Part shown: positions 33,921 through 42,807 of the stretch, piece by piece
Layout of the letters: every line of letters begins with the position of its first letter
Position numbering within the stretch: the stretch's first letter is position 1
Source: Kitasatospora atroaurantiaca
GTDB taxonomy: Bacteria > Actinomycetota > Actinomycetes > Streptomycetales > Streptomycetaceae
Direction of reading: 5' to 3'
DNA length: 64,000 bases
NCBI RefSeq assembly: GCF_007828955.1
Contig: NZ_VIVR01000001.1
Span: forward strand, 7,006,001 to 7,070,000
Program-made: the position numbers and the translations under genes
The notes under the pieces: model-generated
Seen by the model: the letters and a program-made list of their open reading frames with translations, nothing else
What the model was told of the DNA's origin: nothing
Databases searched by the model: none

Positions 33921-35849
33921 ATGAACGAGCAGAACGCCATGGGCCGCCGCCGCTTCCTCCGGACCTCCGCCGGTGCGGCAGCCGGCCTGTTCGCCGCACC
34001 CACGGCCCTGAACCTGCTGGTGAACCCGCAGCAGGCGGCCGCGGCTGCGCAGGGCGCCGCCCGCCCGGCCGACTTCGTCGACGCCTACACGACCAACACC
34101 ATGGCGGACCTCACCCCGGAGGGAAACGCGGCAGTCCGCATCCTCACCGGAATGAACCGGTTGTGGAGGACCGGGCCCACCTGGGACACCGGCTCGCCGC
34201 TGATGGCCGAGATCCTCCGCGCCAACATGGACTACTGCGCGAAGGTCACCGCGCGGCGGACCGCCGCGCAGGCCCGGGAGGCGTTCATCTACGACCGCCA
34301 GCACCAGAGTTACGCCGTCATCGCGGGGCTCGGCCCGCTCGCGGAGCCGTACCGGACCGGCGCCAGGGCCGTCACCTCCATCACCACGGCGCCGGACACC
34401 ACCCCGCCAGCGAAGGTGGACGACGCCGTACCGGAGGGCGCACCCGCGGGCTCCGCCATCGGCCCCGGCGCCGTGGACTCCGAACTGGGGGCGGTGGTCC
34501 GGCTGGTCAACACCCTGCGCGGCCCGTACGCCTCCGGCAACCCCGCCAAGTACGCCTACCGGTATCCGCGGCCCTGGCGTTCGAACCGGGACAGCGCGGT
34601 GATCGCGACCGGTGCGACGGACGGCCTCGGCTACCCCGTCTACCAGTCCGAGGTCGTCGTCGCGCCCCAGCTGCTGCGCCAGCGCAGTACCTCACCGGCC
34701 GACGACGGCGGCTTCGTGAGCGGGCACACCAACGCCTTCCACCTGGCGGCGATCGCCCTCGCGTACGCGGTACCCGAGCGCTTCCAGGAGCTGATGGCGC
34801 GGGCCTCCGAGCTCAGCCACACCCGCATCGTCGCCGGCATGCACTCGCCCGTCGACGTCATCGGCGGCCGCACCCTCGCCACCGCCCTCGCCGCAGCGAC
34901 CCTCGCCGACCCGGGAAACGCCGACCTCAAGACGGCCGCCCGCGCTCAGGCGGCCGCGTACTTCCAGTCGCACACCGGCGCCACGGCCGACACGCTCCAG
35001 GCCTTCGCCCACTCCGCCGGCCCCGGCAGCGACCCGTACGCCGACAGGGACACCAACGCGCGGAACGTCACCCCCCAACTGACCTACATCCTGCAGCGGC
35101 GCGGCCGTGAGACCCCGATGGTCGTACCCAAGGGCGCCGAAGTGCTCCTCGAGACCCGCCTGCCCTACCTCGACGCCGCGCAGCGCCGCGAGGTGCTGCG
35201 CACCACCGCGCTCCCGTCGGGCTACGTCCTGCTGGACGGCCCGGAGATGTGGGGGCGGCTGAACCTCTTCGCCGCGGCGGACGGTTACGGCGCGTTCGAC
35301 GAGGACGTGTGCGTCACCATGAACGCCGCGGACGGCGGCTTCGCGGCGGCCGACGCCTGGCGCCACGACATCGGCGGTGGCGGCAGCCTCACCAAGCGGG
35401 GCACCGGGACGCTGACCCTCAGCGGTACCAACCGCTACACGGGCGGCACCGTGGTAGCGGCGGGCGTACTCACCGCCGCCGCGCGCGACGCCCTGGGGCG
35501 CGGCGATGTCGAGGTCCGTGGCGGTACGTTGCGCGTGGACGCCGCCCGGGACGGTGTCCGGGTCTGCGGCGACTACCTGCAGTCGGGCGCGTCCGAGCTG
35601 GAGGTGACGATCCACCACCTCCACGCTCCGGCCCTGGTCGTCCGGGGGCAGGTGGCACTGGGGCGCGGCGCGCGGCTCTCCGTCCGGCTGGCCGACACCC
35701 GCGGGCTCGGACGCGAGGTGCTGGTGCCGGTGATCGGCGGCCGTCCGTTCCGGGGCGAGTTCGCCACGGTGGCGGTCGACGCCGAGGGCTACCGGGCCGT
35801 CCCGGTCCGCACCGGGACGGGCCTCTCGCTCCGGCTGACCCGGCGCTGA
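33921..35849 (+). CDS. Tat-exported PAP2/haloperoxidase-fold phosphatase with autotransporter-like C-terminal repeat
   Basis: A 642-residue protein with a Tat signal (GRRRFLRTSAGAAAG). PAP2-type active-site motifs lie in the middle: FVSGHTNAFHLAA (SGH) and SHTRIVAGMHSPVDVIGG (R...H...D). The upstream KxxxxxxRP motif is represented by KYAYRYPRPW. About residues 490-520 read GGGSLTKRGTGTLTLSGTNR followed by YTGGTVVAAGVL, which matches the passenger-associated transport repeat of beta-helical autotransporters, unusual in a Gram-positive. It could dephosphorylate a product of the preceding phosphodiesterase; that coupling is inferred. Confidence 0.82.
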   Translation: MNEQNAMGRRRFLRTSAGAAAGLFAAPTALNLLVNPQQAAAAAQGAARPADFVDAYTTNTMADLTPEGNAAVRILTGMNRLWRTGPTWDTGSPLMAEILRANMDYCAKVTARRTAAQAREAFIYDRQHQSYAVIAGLGPLAEPYRTGARAVTSITTAPDTTPPAKVDDAVPEGAPAGSAIGPGAVDSELGAVVRLVNTLRGPYASGNPAKYAYRYPRPWRSNRDSAVIATGATDGLGYPVYQSEVVVAPQLLRQRSTSPADDGGFVSGHTNAFHLAAIALAYAVPERFQELMARASELSHTRIVAGMHSPVDVIGGRTLATALAAATLADPGNADLKTAARAQAAAYFQSHTGATADTLQAFAHSAGPGSDPYADRDTNARNVTPQLTYILQRRGRETPMVVPKGAEVLLETRLPYLDAAQRREVLRTTALPSGYVLLDGPEMWGRLNLFAAADGYGAFDEDVCVTMNAADGGFAAADAWRHDIGGGGSLTKRGTGTLTLSGTNRYTGGTVVAAGVLTAAARDALGRGDVEVRGGTLRVDAARDGVRVCGDYLQSGASELEVTIHHLHAPALVVRGQVALGRGARLSVRLADTRGLGREVLVPVIGGRPFRGEFATVAVDAEGYRAVPVRTGTGLSLRLTRR

Positions 35850-36195
35850 TCAGGCCCGTCCCGGGGGCGGTGCTGGAGTCGAGATCGTCCGGACAGCGGA
35901 GGCCGGCGCGGTACAGCAAAACGCTGAGCCCGGGTTCATGTCAAGCCGCTCACGCGGAGAGTGATCCGATGTATCTCCCACCTCTCGCGCGGGCTTGACG
36001 ACCTGACGTCGAGTCGATCGGAGCGCGGAGTGGACTGCCGAGATCGGGGAGAGGGGCGTTCCAGTGGAATGACCTGCAAGTTCTTTGGCGGCGCAAGAAT
36101 TTGCTCAGTGTCGAAGGCGGTCGAACCCCTCTGATGAGGTGGGCTCGGCAAGGCTGGTCGGTTGAGAAACATCGGATATATCGCCGTCACTTCTC
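35850..36195. other. Gene-free, relatively AT-rich region upstream of the broken GH29 gene
   Basis: No coding frame is convincing here. Two sequences resemble the fucose-island operator core: GATCCGATGTATC at 35963-35975 and ACATCGGATATAT at 36170-36182, the latter 14 bp before the GH29 frame. Nothing else is recognised. Confidence 0.4.
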
Positions 36196-38583
36196 TTGAC
36201 ATGCCGCCGCAACGGCCGCGATACATGTCGTAGAACTGTTCTCACCGGGTTGGCAGTGGCGACCGTCGCCGGTGTCGTAGGAACCGGTAGTGCTCCAGCC
36301 GTGGCCGCAGTGGTCGAGGGCGACCCGCTGCCGCTCGTCCCGTTGCGCATCCCGAAGCTGGACCAGGGAGCCTGGCAGCAGCCGGACAGCAAGATCTAGT
36401 GGATGCGCGACAACAAGCTGGCCATGTTCATCCACTGGGGCGTCTACTCGGCGCCGGCCCAGGGCGAGTGGGGCATGTTCGCCTCGAAGACCAAGCCGGC
36501 CGCCTACCGGGCGCAGTACGCCGGTCCCTTCGCCACCCAGTCGCAGTCCTTCAACCCGGCAGCCTGGGCCCAGCTGGCGCGCGACCTCGGTGCCGGAGAA
36601 GTGGTGCTGACCGCCCGTCACCACGACGGCTTCGCCCTGTGGCCCAGCCGCCACCCCAACGCCTGGACCACCGCCGCCGCGCCCTTCCCGGCCGGTACCG
36701 ACTTCGTCAAGGCCTACGTGAACGCGGTGCGGGCGGCCGGTCTCCGGGTCGGGCTCTACTACTCGCCGATCGACTGGCGCTACCCCGGCTACTACGACGT
36801 GTCCGGGGCGAAGCCGCCGAGCCCCGCGCTCACCTCCGACTGCGTTCTTCCGAACAGCCTGTACCCGTGGAACTACGAGGGCTCCGATCCGGCCGGCTTC
36901 GACTACCACGAGAACGCCCGGATCATGAAGAACGAGGCGTACCAGTCCGTGAAGGAACTGGTCACCGACTACGGTGCGGTCGACGACATCTGGTGGGACG
37001 GCGGCTGGCTGGCGCAGCAGGGCACCGACGCGGACGGGTCCTTCTTCTGAGAGCCCGGCCAGTACCGGGACCCCGGCAACGGATGGCTGGTGGACGCGGC
37101 GTACGGCGAGAACGAGCCGGGCACCGGCAAGGGGTTGGGGCTCTCCGGCCTGGTGCGCCAGCATCAGCCGAACGCGGTGGCAAGCTCGCGTTCGGGGTGG
37201 GTTGGCGACTACGACGTGGACGAGGGCTTCGGCGTGCCGAGCGGGCCGATCCGGTTCGGCCGCCTGGTCCAGAAGGCGTTCAGCGTCTCCGGCGGCACCT
37301 GGGCGTACAGCGGCGACTTCGCCATGTCCTTCTCCTCGGCCATGGCCATCATCGTCAACTCCTTCGTCCGCGACATGTGCGTGATCGTCAACGTCGGCCC
37401 GGACGCGACCGGCGCGGTCCCGAGCAAGCAGGTGGCGGTGATCCGCCAGCTCGGCGGGTTCATGAGCGCCAACAAGGAAGCGGTCTACAGCACCCGCGGC
37501 GGCCCGTGGAACCCGGTGGACGGCCAGTACGGCTTCACCTTCACCGACAAGACCGTCTAAGCCCACCTGCTGGCGGGGTACAACGGCGGCAGCAGCTTCA
37601 CGTCCCCCTCGCTGGGCGACGCGAAGGTCACCGCGGTCTACGACGTGGTCTCCAAGAACGCGCTCTCCTTCAGCACGAGCGGCGGAAACAGCGTCACCAT
37701 CACCGGCATCGACCGCACCCGCTACCCCGACGACACGATCGTGGCGATCGTGCTCGACCGCCCGGTGGTTCCGACCGACATCGCCCGCGGCTGCTCGACC
37801 ACGGCCGACAGTGCGGAGACCGCGCACGGGAACCTGGCAGCCAACGCGGTGGACGGGGACACCTCCACCCGCTGGTGCGCCGCCGACGGCAGTACCGGCC
37901 ACTGGCTCCAGGTCGACCTCGGTTGGGCGCGCTGGGTCACGGGCGCCCGGATCGCCTGGGAAGCGCCGGGGAAGGCCTACCGCTTCCGAATCGAAGGATC
38001 GACCGACGGATCCACCTGGTCGACACTCGCCGACCGCACCGGAAACACCACCGCCGCGCAGGTCCAGACCGCGACCTTCACCGCCACGACGCGCTACGTC
38101 CGGGTGACCGTGACCGGTCTGGACGGCGGTGCCTGGGCGTCGATCCGCTCGCTGGAGGTCTACGACCGACCCTTCCTGGACCCGTCCGTCTCGGGCGGGG
38201 ACCTGGCGCTCGGCCGGCCCGCCAGTTCCTCTTCCGACGAGTCGAGCTCGCTGACGGCGGCCAACGCGTTCGACGGCAACCAGGCGACCCGCTGGTCCAG
38301 CCAGTTCTCCGACCCGCAGTGGCTCCAGGTCGACCTCGGCTCGGTCCAGACGATCGGCCGGGTGATCCTGAACTGGGAGGGCGCCTACGCCAAGGCCTAC
38401 CAGCTCCAGACGTCCAACGACGGCAGCAACTGGACCACCATCCACTCCACCACCAGTGGTAGCGGCGGTGTGGAGAACATCAGCGGCCTGTCCGGATCCG
38501 GACGCTACGTGCGGATGTACGGCACCACGCGTGCCACCCAGTGGAGCTACTCGCTGTTCTCCATGCAGGTGTTCAACAGCTAG
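36196..38583 (+). pseudogene. Secreted GH29 alpha-L-fucosidase with two F5/8C (CBM32) domains, three in-frame stops
   Basis: One uninterrupted frame of 796 codons encodes a full GH29 enzyme but contains TAG at 36397, TGA at 37048 and TAA at 37558. The signal region has a Tat-like CRRTVLTGLAVATVAG, from a TTG at 36196. GH29 motifs follow: NKLAMFIHWGVYSAP, LTARHHDGFALW, GLYYSPIDWRY, the nucleophile region DDIWWDGGW and IVNVGPDATG. Two discoidin-type domains end the protein (each with an NAVDG/NAFDG...RW...WLQVDLG pattern). By context the original codons were probably Gln (SKI-QWMRDN), Trp (SFF-WEPGQ) and Tyr (KTV-YAHLL), each one substitution away. There is no indel. It is inactive unless stops are read through. 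Confidence 0.92.
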
Positions 38584-38593
38584 TTGCAGGGCA

Positions 38594-38623
38594 GCGGGCC
38601 CCTCGGTTTCCTGAGGGGCCCGC
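38594..38623. terminator. Terminator hairpin between convergent GH29 and GH9 genes
   Basis: A perfect 11-bp stem (GCGGGCCCCTC and complement) with an 8-nt loop, 10 bp after the GH29 stop. Confidence 0.8.
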
Positions 38624-38662
38624 CGCGTGACGGTCCGGCTGGCCGGCTGTGGTTCAGGGCGC

Positions 38663-41146
38663 TCAGGCGCAGACGGCGCCGTTCAGGGTGAAGCGGGCCG
38701 GCGCGGCGTTGGTGCCCGAGTAGGTCGCCTGGAAGCCGAAGCTCGCGGTGCCGCCCGGTGCGAGGGTGCCGTTCCAACCGGCGTCGCGAGCGGTCACGGT
38801 GCTGCCGGACTGGGTCACCGTGGCGTTCCATGCGTTGGAGATCTTCTGATCCCCCGCGAAGCTCCAGCCCAGCGTCCATCCGGAGACGGTTGAGACGCCG
38901 GTGTTCTTGACGGTCACCGTCGCGGTGAAGCCGTTGCTCCACGAGTTGTCGACCTTGTACGCCACCGAGCACGAGGCCGCCGGGGGCGCGGTGTCGTCGT
39001 CCGCCTCGGTGGCGGTGAAGGTCGCCGCCGTCACGCCCGAGCCGCTCGCCGAGAAGACCGCGCTGCCCGCCAGCGAGTCCGCGTCCTGCGCCGCCGACAG
39101 CGAAACCGGCTGCGCGGTAGCCCAGTTGGCCGGAGTGAAGACCAGGGTGCTGCCGGCCGCCACGGACAGGTCCGCGTCACCGGAGGAGCGGGAGACGGTG
39201 ACGTTGACGTTCTGCGCGGGTGCCGACGACAGGCGCACGCCCACCGCCGCCGAACCGCCCTCGGGGACGGTGACCGACGCCGGGGACACCTGCACCGCGG
39301 GCACCGCCGGGGCGCTGCGCCGCTCGGCGGCGAAGGCGGCGAGCCACGCCAGCGAGGCGTTCCAGTTGATCGCCACCTCGTTGGTGGAGTACGAGCCGAT
39401 GTCGTCGATGTAGCACGCGGCCGGTGCGCAGCCCGCGAGCTGGGCCTTGGCGATCGGATCGTCCAGTCCGGCGTCCGGGCCGCCCGCGAAGGAGCCGGCC
39501 GGCGGGTGCGGCAGTGAGGCGTCGTTCTGGTGCGCCCAGAAGCGGTGGTGCTGGTTCTCGGAGGCGCGTTCGCCGTAGCCGGACACGTACGAGCGGTCGA
39601 GCGCATTGCGGCCGAGCAGGTAGTCCAGCGACTCCAGTGCACCGGTGCGGTAGCGCTGCTGGCCGGTGAGCTCGTAGGCGACGCCCATCACCATCGCGTT
39701 GTTGGCGACCGAGCTGTTGGAGCCCCAGACGTAGGCGTCGGCGGCGATCGGCACCGCGTAGCCCTGGCCGGCCATGGTGGACAGGTGGGTGTCGGCGGCC
39801 GAGGTCAGCAGCGAGCGCAGTCGGTTGACGTCGTCGGTGGGCAGGGCGACGCCGGGGACGGTCGCCAGGGTGATCCGGCCGAGCGTCGCGGTGCCGCCCC
39901 ACCAGAAGCCGTCGACCGGCTTGGTGTGGTGCGGGGAGGAGGTGACCGCGTCCCGGTACTGCGACTCGCCGGTGGTGGCGAGGAGTTCGGCCGCCGCCCA
40001 GTAGAACTCGTCGGAGACGTCGGCGTCCTCGTACGCGCCGCCGCCGGTGTTGTCGGTCGCCGGTGCGAGCACGTTCGGGTTGGTCTTTGCTGCTGTCCAG
40101 GCGCGGCGGGCCGCGTTCAGGCAGCGGGTGGCGAAGGCGGCGTCGTACGGGGCGTAGACCCGGGCGCACTGGGCGGCGGTGGCCGCCAGGTTGAGCGTGG
40201 CAGCGGTCGACGGCTTGTGCAACTCGCGCTGCTGGTCGTCGAGTTCTGGGCGAGTTGGCAGGCCGGTCCACTGCGCGTCGTGCATCTTGTGGAAGGCCAT
40301 CCCGGCCATCGGCTTGTCCGCCGGTACCTGCATCCGCAGCAGGAACTCCAGCTCCCAGCGGGCCTCGTCCAGGACGTCCGGTGTGCCGTTGCCGCGCTCG
40401 GGAACGCGGAGTGTGGAGTCGCCGAGGGCGGCGTCGCCGCCGGAACGGCGGGCGCGCTCGAAGGAGTTGACGATCTCCCAGGTGGCGATGCCGCCGTTGA
40501 CCACGTACTTGCCCTGGTCGCCGGCGTCGTACCAGCCGCCGCGCACGTCCAGCCGGTAGTCGCACACCCCGGCCTGGCACGGGACGCTGGTGTCGCCCTT
40601 GTTCGGGGCCACGCCCAGGTGCCCGGCGGGGCGGGCGTACGCGCTGCCGGCCAGCGCCGCGTCGATCGCGACGCCGCTGCGCTGCTGGTAGAAGAACGCC
40701 ATGCTGTCGGCGCGCAGGCCGTCGTACAGCGACGCCGAGATGTCGAACGGGTGGCTGGCCTGGCCGCCGACCACCAGCGTGAAGCCGGTGCCGGGGCCGG
40801 TGTAGCCGCCGAAGTCCACCAGGTGGGTGGACTGGCCGGAGGCCCGGTCGGCGCCGTGCACAGTGCTGGTGCCCGAGGCGACCTGCGCGCCGGAGGCGTC
40901 GCGCAGCTGCCAGGCCAGCGGGGCGGTGGCGGAGCTGATCACCGTGGCCCTCTTGGGGCCGTCGGGCAGGTAGCCGACCTGGTTCACCCGGACGGGGAAG
41001 TCGGCGGGCGCGGCGACCGGCGTCGCCGCGTTGGCGGAGGCCGCCGTGAACGCGGTGGCGGTGAGGCCGCCGGCGGCCAGGGCGAGGCCGGTGAGCACGG
41101 CGGCCGCGCGACGCGGCACGCCGCGGGCGGAGGTGACAGGAGGCAC
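38663..41146 (-). CDS. Secreted GH9 endoglucanase/cellulase with Ig-like N-domain, Calx-like domain and CBM2
   Basis: An 827-residue modular cellulase. I start at GTG 41146 after GAGGAAGG; an upstream in-frame ATG would put the CebR box inside the gene. Order: signal peptide (AAAVLTGLALAAGG to ANA), CelD-type Ig-like domain (VRVNQVGYLPDGPKRATVIS), GH9 barrel with GGWYDAGDQGKYVVNGG (catalytic Asp pair), HHRFWAHQ and IGSYSTNEVAINWNASLAWL (acid Glu). A Calx-beta-like segment (VTVPEGGSAAVGVRL) and a C-terminal CBM2 (SWSNGFTATVTVKNTG to FTLNGAVCA) follow. It cleaves cellulose or related beta-glucans and is probably repressed by CebR. Confidence 0.95.
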   Translation of the reverse strand: MPPVTSARGVPRRAAAVLTGLALAAGGLTATAFTAASANAATPVAAPADFPVRVNQVGYLPDGPKRATVISSATAPLAWQLRDASGAQVASGTSTVHGADRASGQSTHLVDFGGYTGPGTGFTLVVGGQASHPFDISASLYDGLRADSMAFFYQQRSGVAIDAALAGSAYARPAGHLGVAPNKGDTSVPCQAGVCDYRLDVRGGWYDAGDQGKYVVNGGIATWEIVNSFERARRSGGDAALGDSTLRVPERGNGTPDVLDEARWELEFLLRMQVPADKPMAGMAFHKMHDAQWTGLPTRPELDDQQRELHKPSTAATLNLAATAAQCARVYAPYDAAFATRCLNAARRAWTAAKTNPNVLAPATDNTGGGAYEDADVSDEFYWAAAELLATTGESQYRDAVTSSPHHTKPVDGFWWGGTATLGRITLATVPGVALPTDDVNRLRSLLTSAADTHLSTMAGQGYAVPIAADAYVWGSNSSVANNAMVMGVAYELTGQQRYRTGALESLDYLLGRNALDRSYVSGYGERASENQHHRFWAHQNDASLPHPPAGSFAGGPDAGLDDPIAKAQLAGCAPAACYIDDIGSYSTNEVAINWNASLAWLAAFAAERRSAPAVPAVQVSPASVTVPEGGSAAVGVRLSSAPAQNVNVTVSRSSGDADLSVAAGSTLVFTPANWATAQPVSLSAAQDADSLAGSAVFSASGSGVTAATFTATEADDDTAPPAASCSVAYKVDNSWSNGFTATVTVKNTGVSTVSGWTLGWSFAGDQKISNAWNATVTQSGSTVTARDAGWNGTLAPGGTASFGFQATYSGTNAAPARFTLNGAVCA

Positions 41147-41195
41147 GGGTGGGAGGCCTTCCTCGGGTGGAGGTGGGGAAGTGGGGTCGCCCGGA

Positions 41196-41209
41196 TGGGA
41201 GCGCTCCCA
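41196..41209. promoter_or_regulatory. CebR box TGGGAGCGCTCCCA
   Basis: An exact 14-bp match to the known CebR operator consensus of streptomycetes, 50 bp upstream of the GH9 start. CebR is a LacI-family repressor relieved by cellobiose/cellotriose; the regulator itself is not in this window. Confidence 0.92.
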
Positions 41210-41273
41210 CTCGTCCAATCAAGCCAGCCCTGCAGGGGTCGCGTCAATACACCGGCACGGAAAGGCAGTTGGT

Positions 41274-41306
41274 CCGCAGCCCGGACGGCCGGCATCCGGG
41301 CTGCGG
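41274..41306 (-). terminator. Terminator after aspA operon
   Basis: A perfect 12-bp stem (CCGCAGCCCGGA and complement, 9-nt loop), 25 bp beyond the aspA stop on the minus strand. Confidence 0.75.
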
Positions 41307-41330
41307 CGGATCCTCAGGGTGAACGGGCCG

Positions 41331-42740
41331 TCAGGCCACCGGCGCACCGCTGCCGGCGATGACCTCGGGGCGCAGCAGCGCGGCGAGCCGCTCGGCCGGG
41401 AGCAGGCCCCGCTCCAGGACGAGTTCGGCCACGCCCCGGCCGCTGACCAGGGCCTCCTTGGCGATGTCGGTGGCGGCCGTGTACCCGATGTGCGGGTTCA
41501 GGGCGGTCACCAGGCCGATGGAGTTCTCGACGGTCGCGCGCAGCACCTCCGTGTTGGCGGTGATGCCCACCACGCAGCGCTCGGCGAGGGTGAGGCAGGC
41601 CGCGCGCAGGTGGGTGACGGACTCCGACAGGGAGTGCAGGATGATCGGCTCGAAGGCGTTGAGCTGGAGCTGCCCGGCCTCGGCGGCCATGGTGACGGTG
41701 ACGTCGTTGCCGATCACCTCGAAGGCGACCTGGTTGACGACCTCGGGGATCACCGGGTTCACCTTGCCCGGCATGATGCTCGAACCCGCCTGCACCGGAG
41801 GCAGGTTGATCTCGCCGAGGCCCGCGCGCGGCCCGGAGGACAGCAGGCGCAGGTCGTTGCAGGTCTTGGAGAGCTTGACGGCGATCCGCTTGAGCACGCC
41901 GGACATCTGGACGAAGGCGCCGCAGTCCTGGGTGGCCTCGACCAGGTTGGCGGCGGTCACCAGCGGCAGCCCGGTGATGGCGGCGAGGTGGCGGCGGGCC
42001 GACTCGGTGTACCCGGCAGGGGCGTTGAGGCCGGTACCGATCGCCGTGGCACCGAGATTGATCTCGTGGATCAGCTCGACGGCCTCGGCGAGCCGGCTGC
42101 GGTCCTCGTCGAGCATGACCGCGAACGCCGAGAACTCCTGACCGAGCGTCATCGGCACGGCGTCCTGCAGCTGGGTGCGGCCCATCTTCAGCACGTCGCG
42201 GAACTCGATGGCCTTGCCGGCGAAGGCGTCCTGGAGGACGGCCATCGCGTCGAGCAGGCCGCGCACCGCGTAGACGGTCGCGATCCGGACGGCGGTCGGG
42301 TAGACGTCGTTGGTGGACTGGCCGAGGTTGACGTCCTCGTTGGGGTGCAGGTGCCGGTACTCGCCCTTGGTGTGGCCCAGCAACTCCAGGCCCCGGTTGG
42401 CGACGACCTCGTTGGCGTTCATGTTGGTCGAGGTGCCGGCGCCGCCCTGGATGACGTCGACGACGAACTGGTCGTGCAGCCGGCCGGCCCGGATCTCGCG
42501 GCAGGCGGCGACGATCGCGGCGGCCTTCTCGGGTGCCAGCAGGCCGAGTTCCTCGTTGGCGAGGGCGGCGGCCTCCTTGACGGCGGCGAGGGCCTCGATC
42601 AGGTGAGGGTAGGCGGAGATCGGCGTCCCGGTGATCGGGAAGTTCTCGGTGGCGCGCAGGGTGTGGACGCCCCAGTACGCGTCGGCGGGGACGTCCCGGT
42701 CGCCGAGCAGGTCGTGTTCGCTCCGGGTGACGGCGGTCAT
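41331..42740 (-). CDS. aspA: Aspartate ammonia-lyase
   Basis: Converts L-aspartate to fumarate and ammonia. It has 469 residues of the fumarase/aspartase superfamily with the signature GSSIMPGKVNPVIPEV near residue 320 and the substrate-site region NVNLGQSTNDVYPTAVRIA-type (DVNLGQSTNDVYPTA). The N-terminal ERDLLGD-like start (SEHDLLGDRDVPADAYWGVHT) distinguishes aspartase/fumarase class II. It is the last gene of an operon with asparaginase, amino-acid permease and GntR regulator, giving uptake of asparagine and conversion to fumarate. Confidence 0.94.
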   Translation of the reverse strand: MTAVTRSEHDLLGDRDVPADAYWGVHTLRATENFPITGTPISAYPHLIEALAAVKEAAALANEELGLLAPEKAAAIVAACREIRAGRLHDQFVVDVIQGGAGTSTNMNANEVVANRGLELLGHTKGEYRHLHPNEDVNLGQSTNDVYPTAVRIATVYAVRGLLDAMAVLQDAFAGKAIEFRDVLKMGRTQLQDAVPMTLGQEFSAFAVMLDEDRSRLAEAVELIHEINLGATAIGTGLNAPAGYTESARRHLAAITGLPLVTAANLVEATQDCGAFVQMSGVLKRIAVKLSKTCNDLRLLSSGPRAGLGEINLPPVQAGSSIMPGKVNPVIPEVVNQVAFEVIGNDVTVTMAAEAGQLQLNAFEPIILHSLSESVTHLRAACLTLAERCVVGITANTEVLRATVENSIGLVTALNPHIGYTAATDIAKEALVSGRGVAELVLERGLLPAERLAALLRPEVIAGSGAPVA

Positions 42741-42807
42741 GGGTGTGCGGGTCCTCTTCCTGAGGTGGGTGGGCCGGTACTGCAGGCGGGCCGGTTCTGT
42801 GGGCGCG

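Noticed and set aside
37048..37050. Selenocysteine or UGA-as-Trp recoding to explain the internal TGA in GH29 and in the aldo/keto reductase
   Set aside because: TGA is used as the normal terminator throughout the window (many ATGA overlaps), GH29 has no selenoprotein forms, and the same gene also has TAG and TAA stops. Decay is the simpler explanation.
41147..41218. Longer GH9 start (ATG at 41218)
   Set aside because: It would translate the CebR operator and place an acidic, proline-rich tail before the signal peptide; GTG 41146 has a proper ribosome site.
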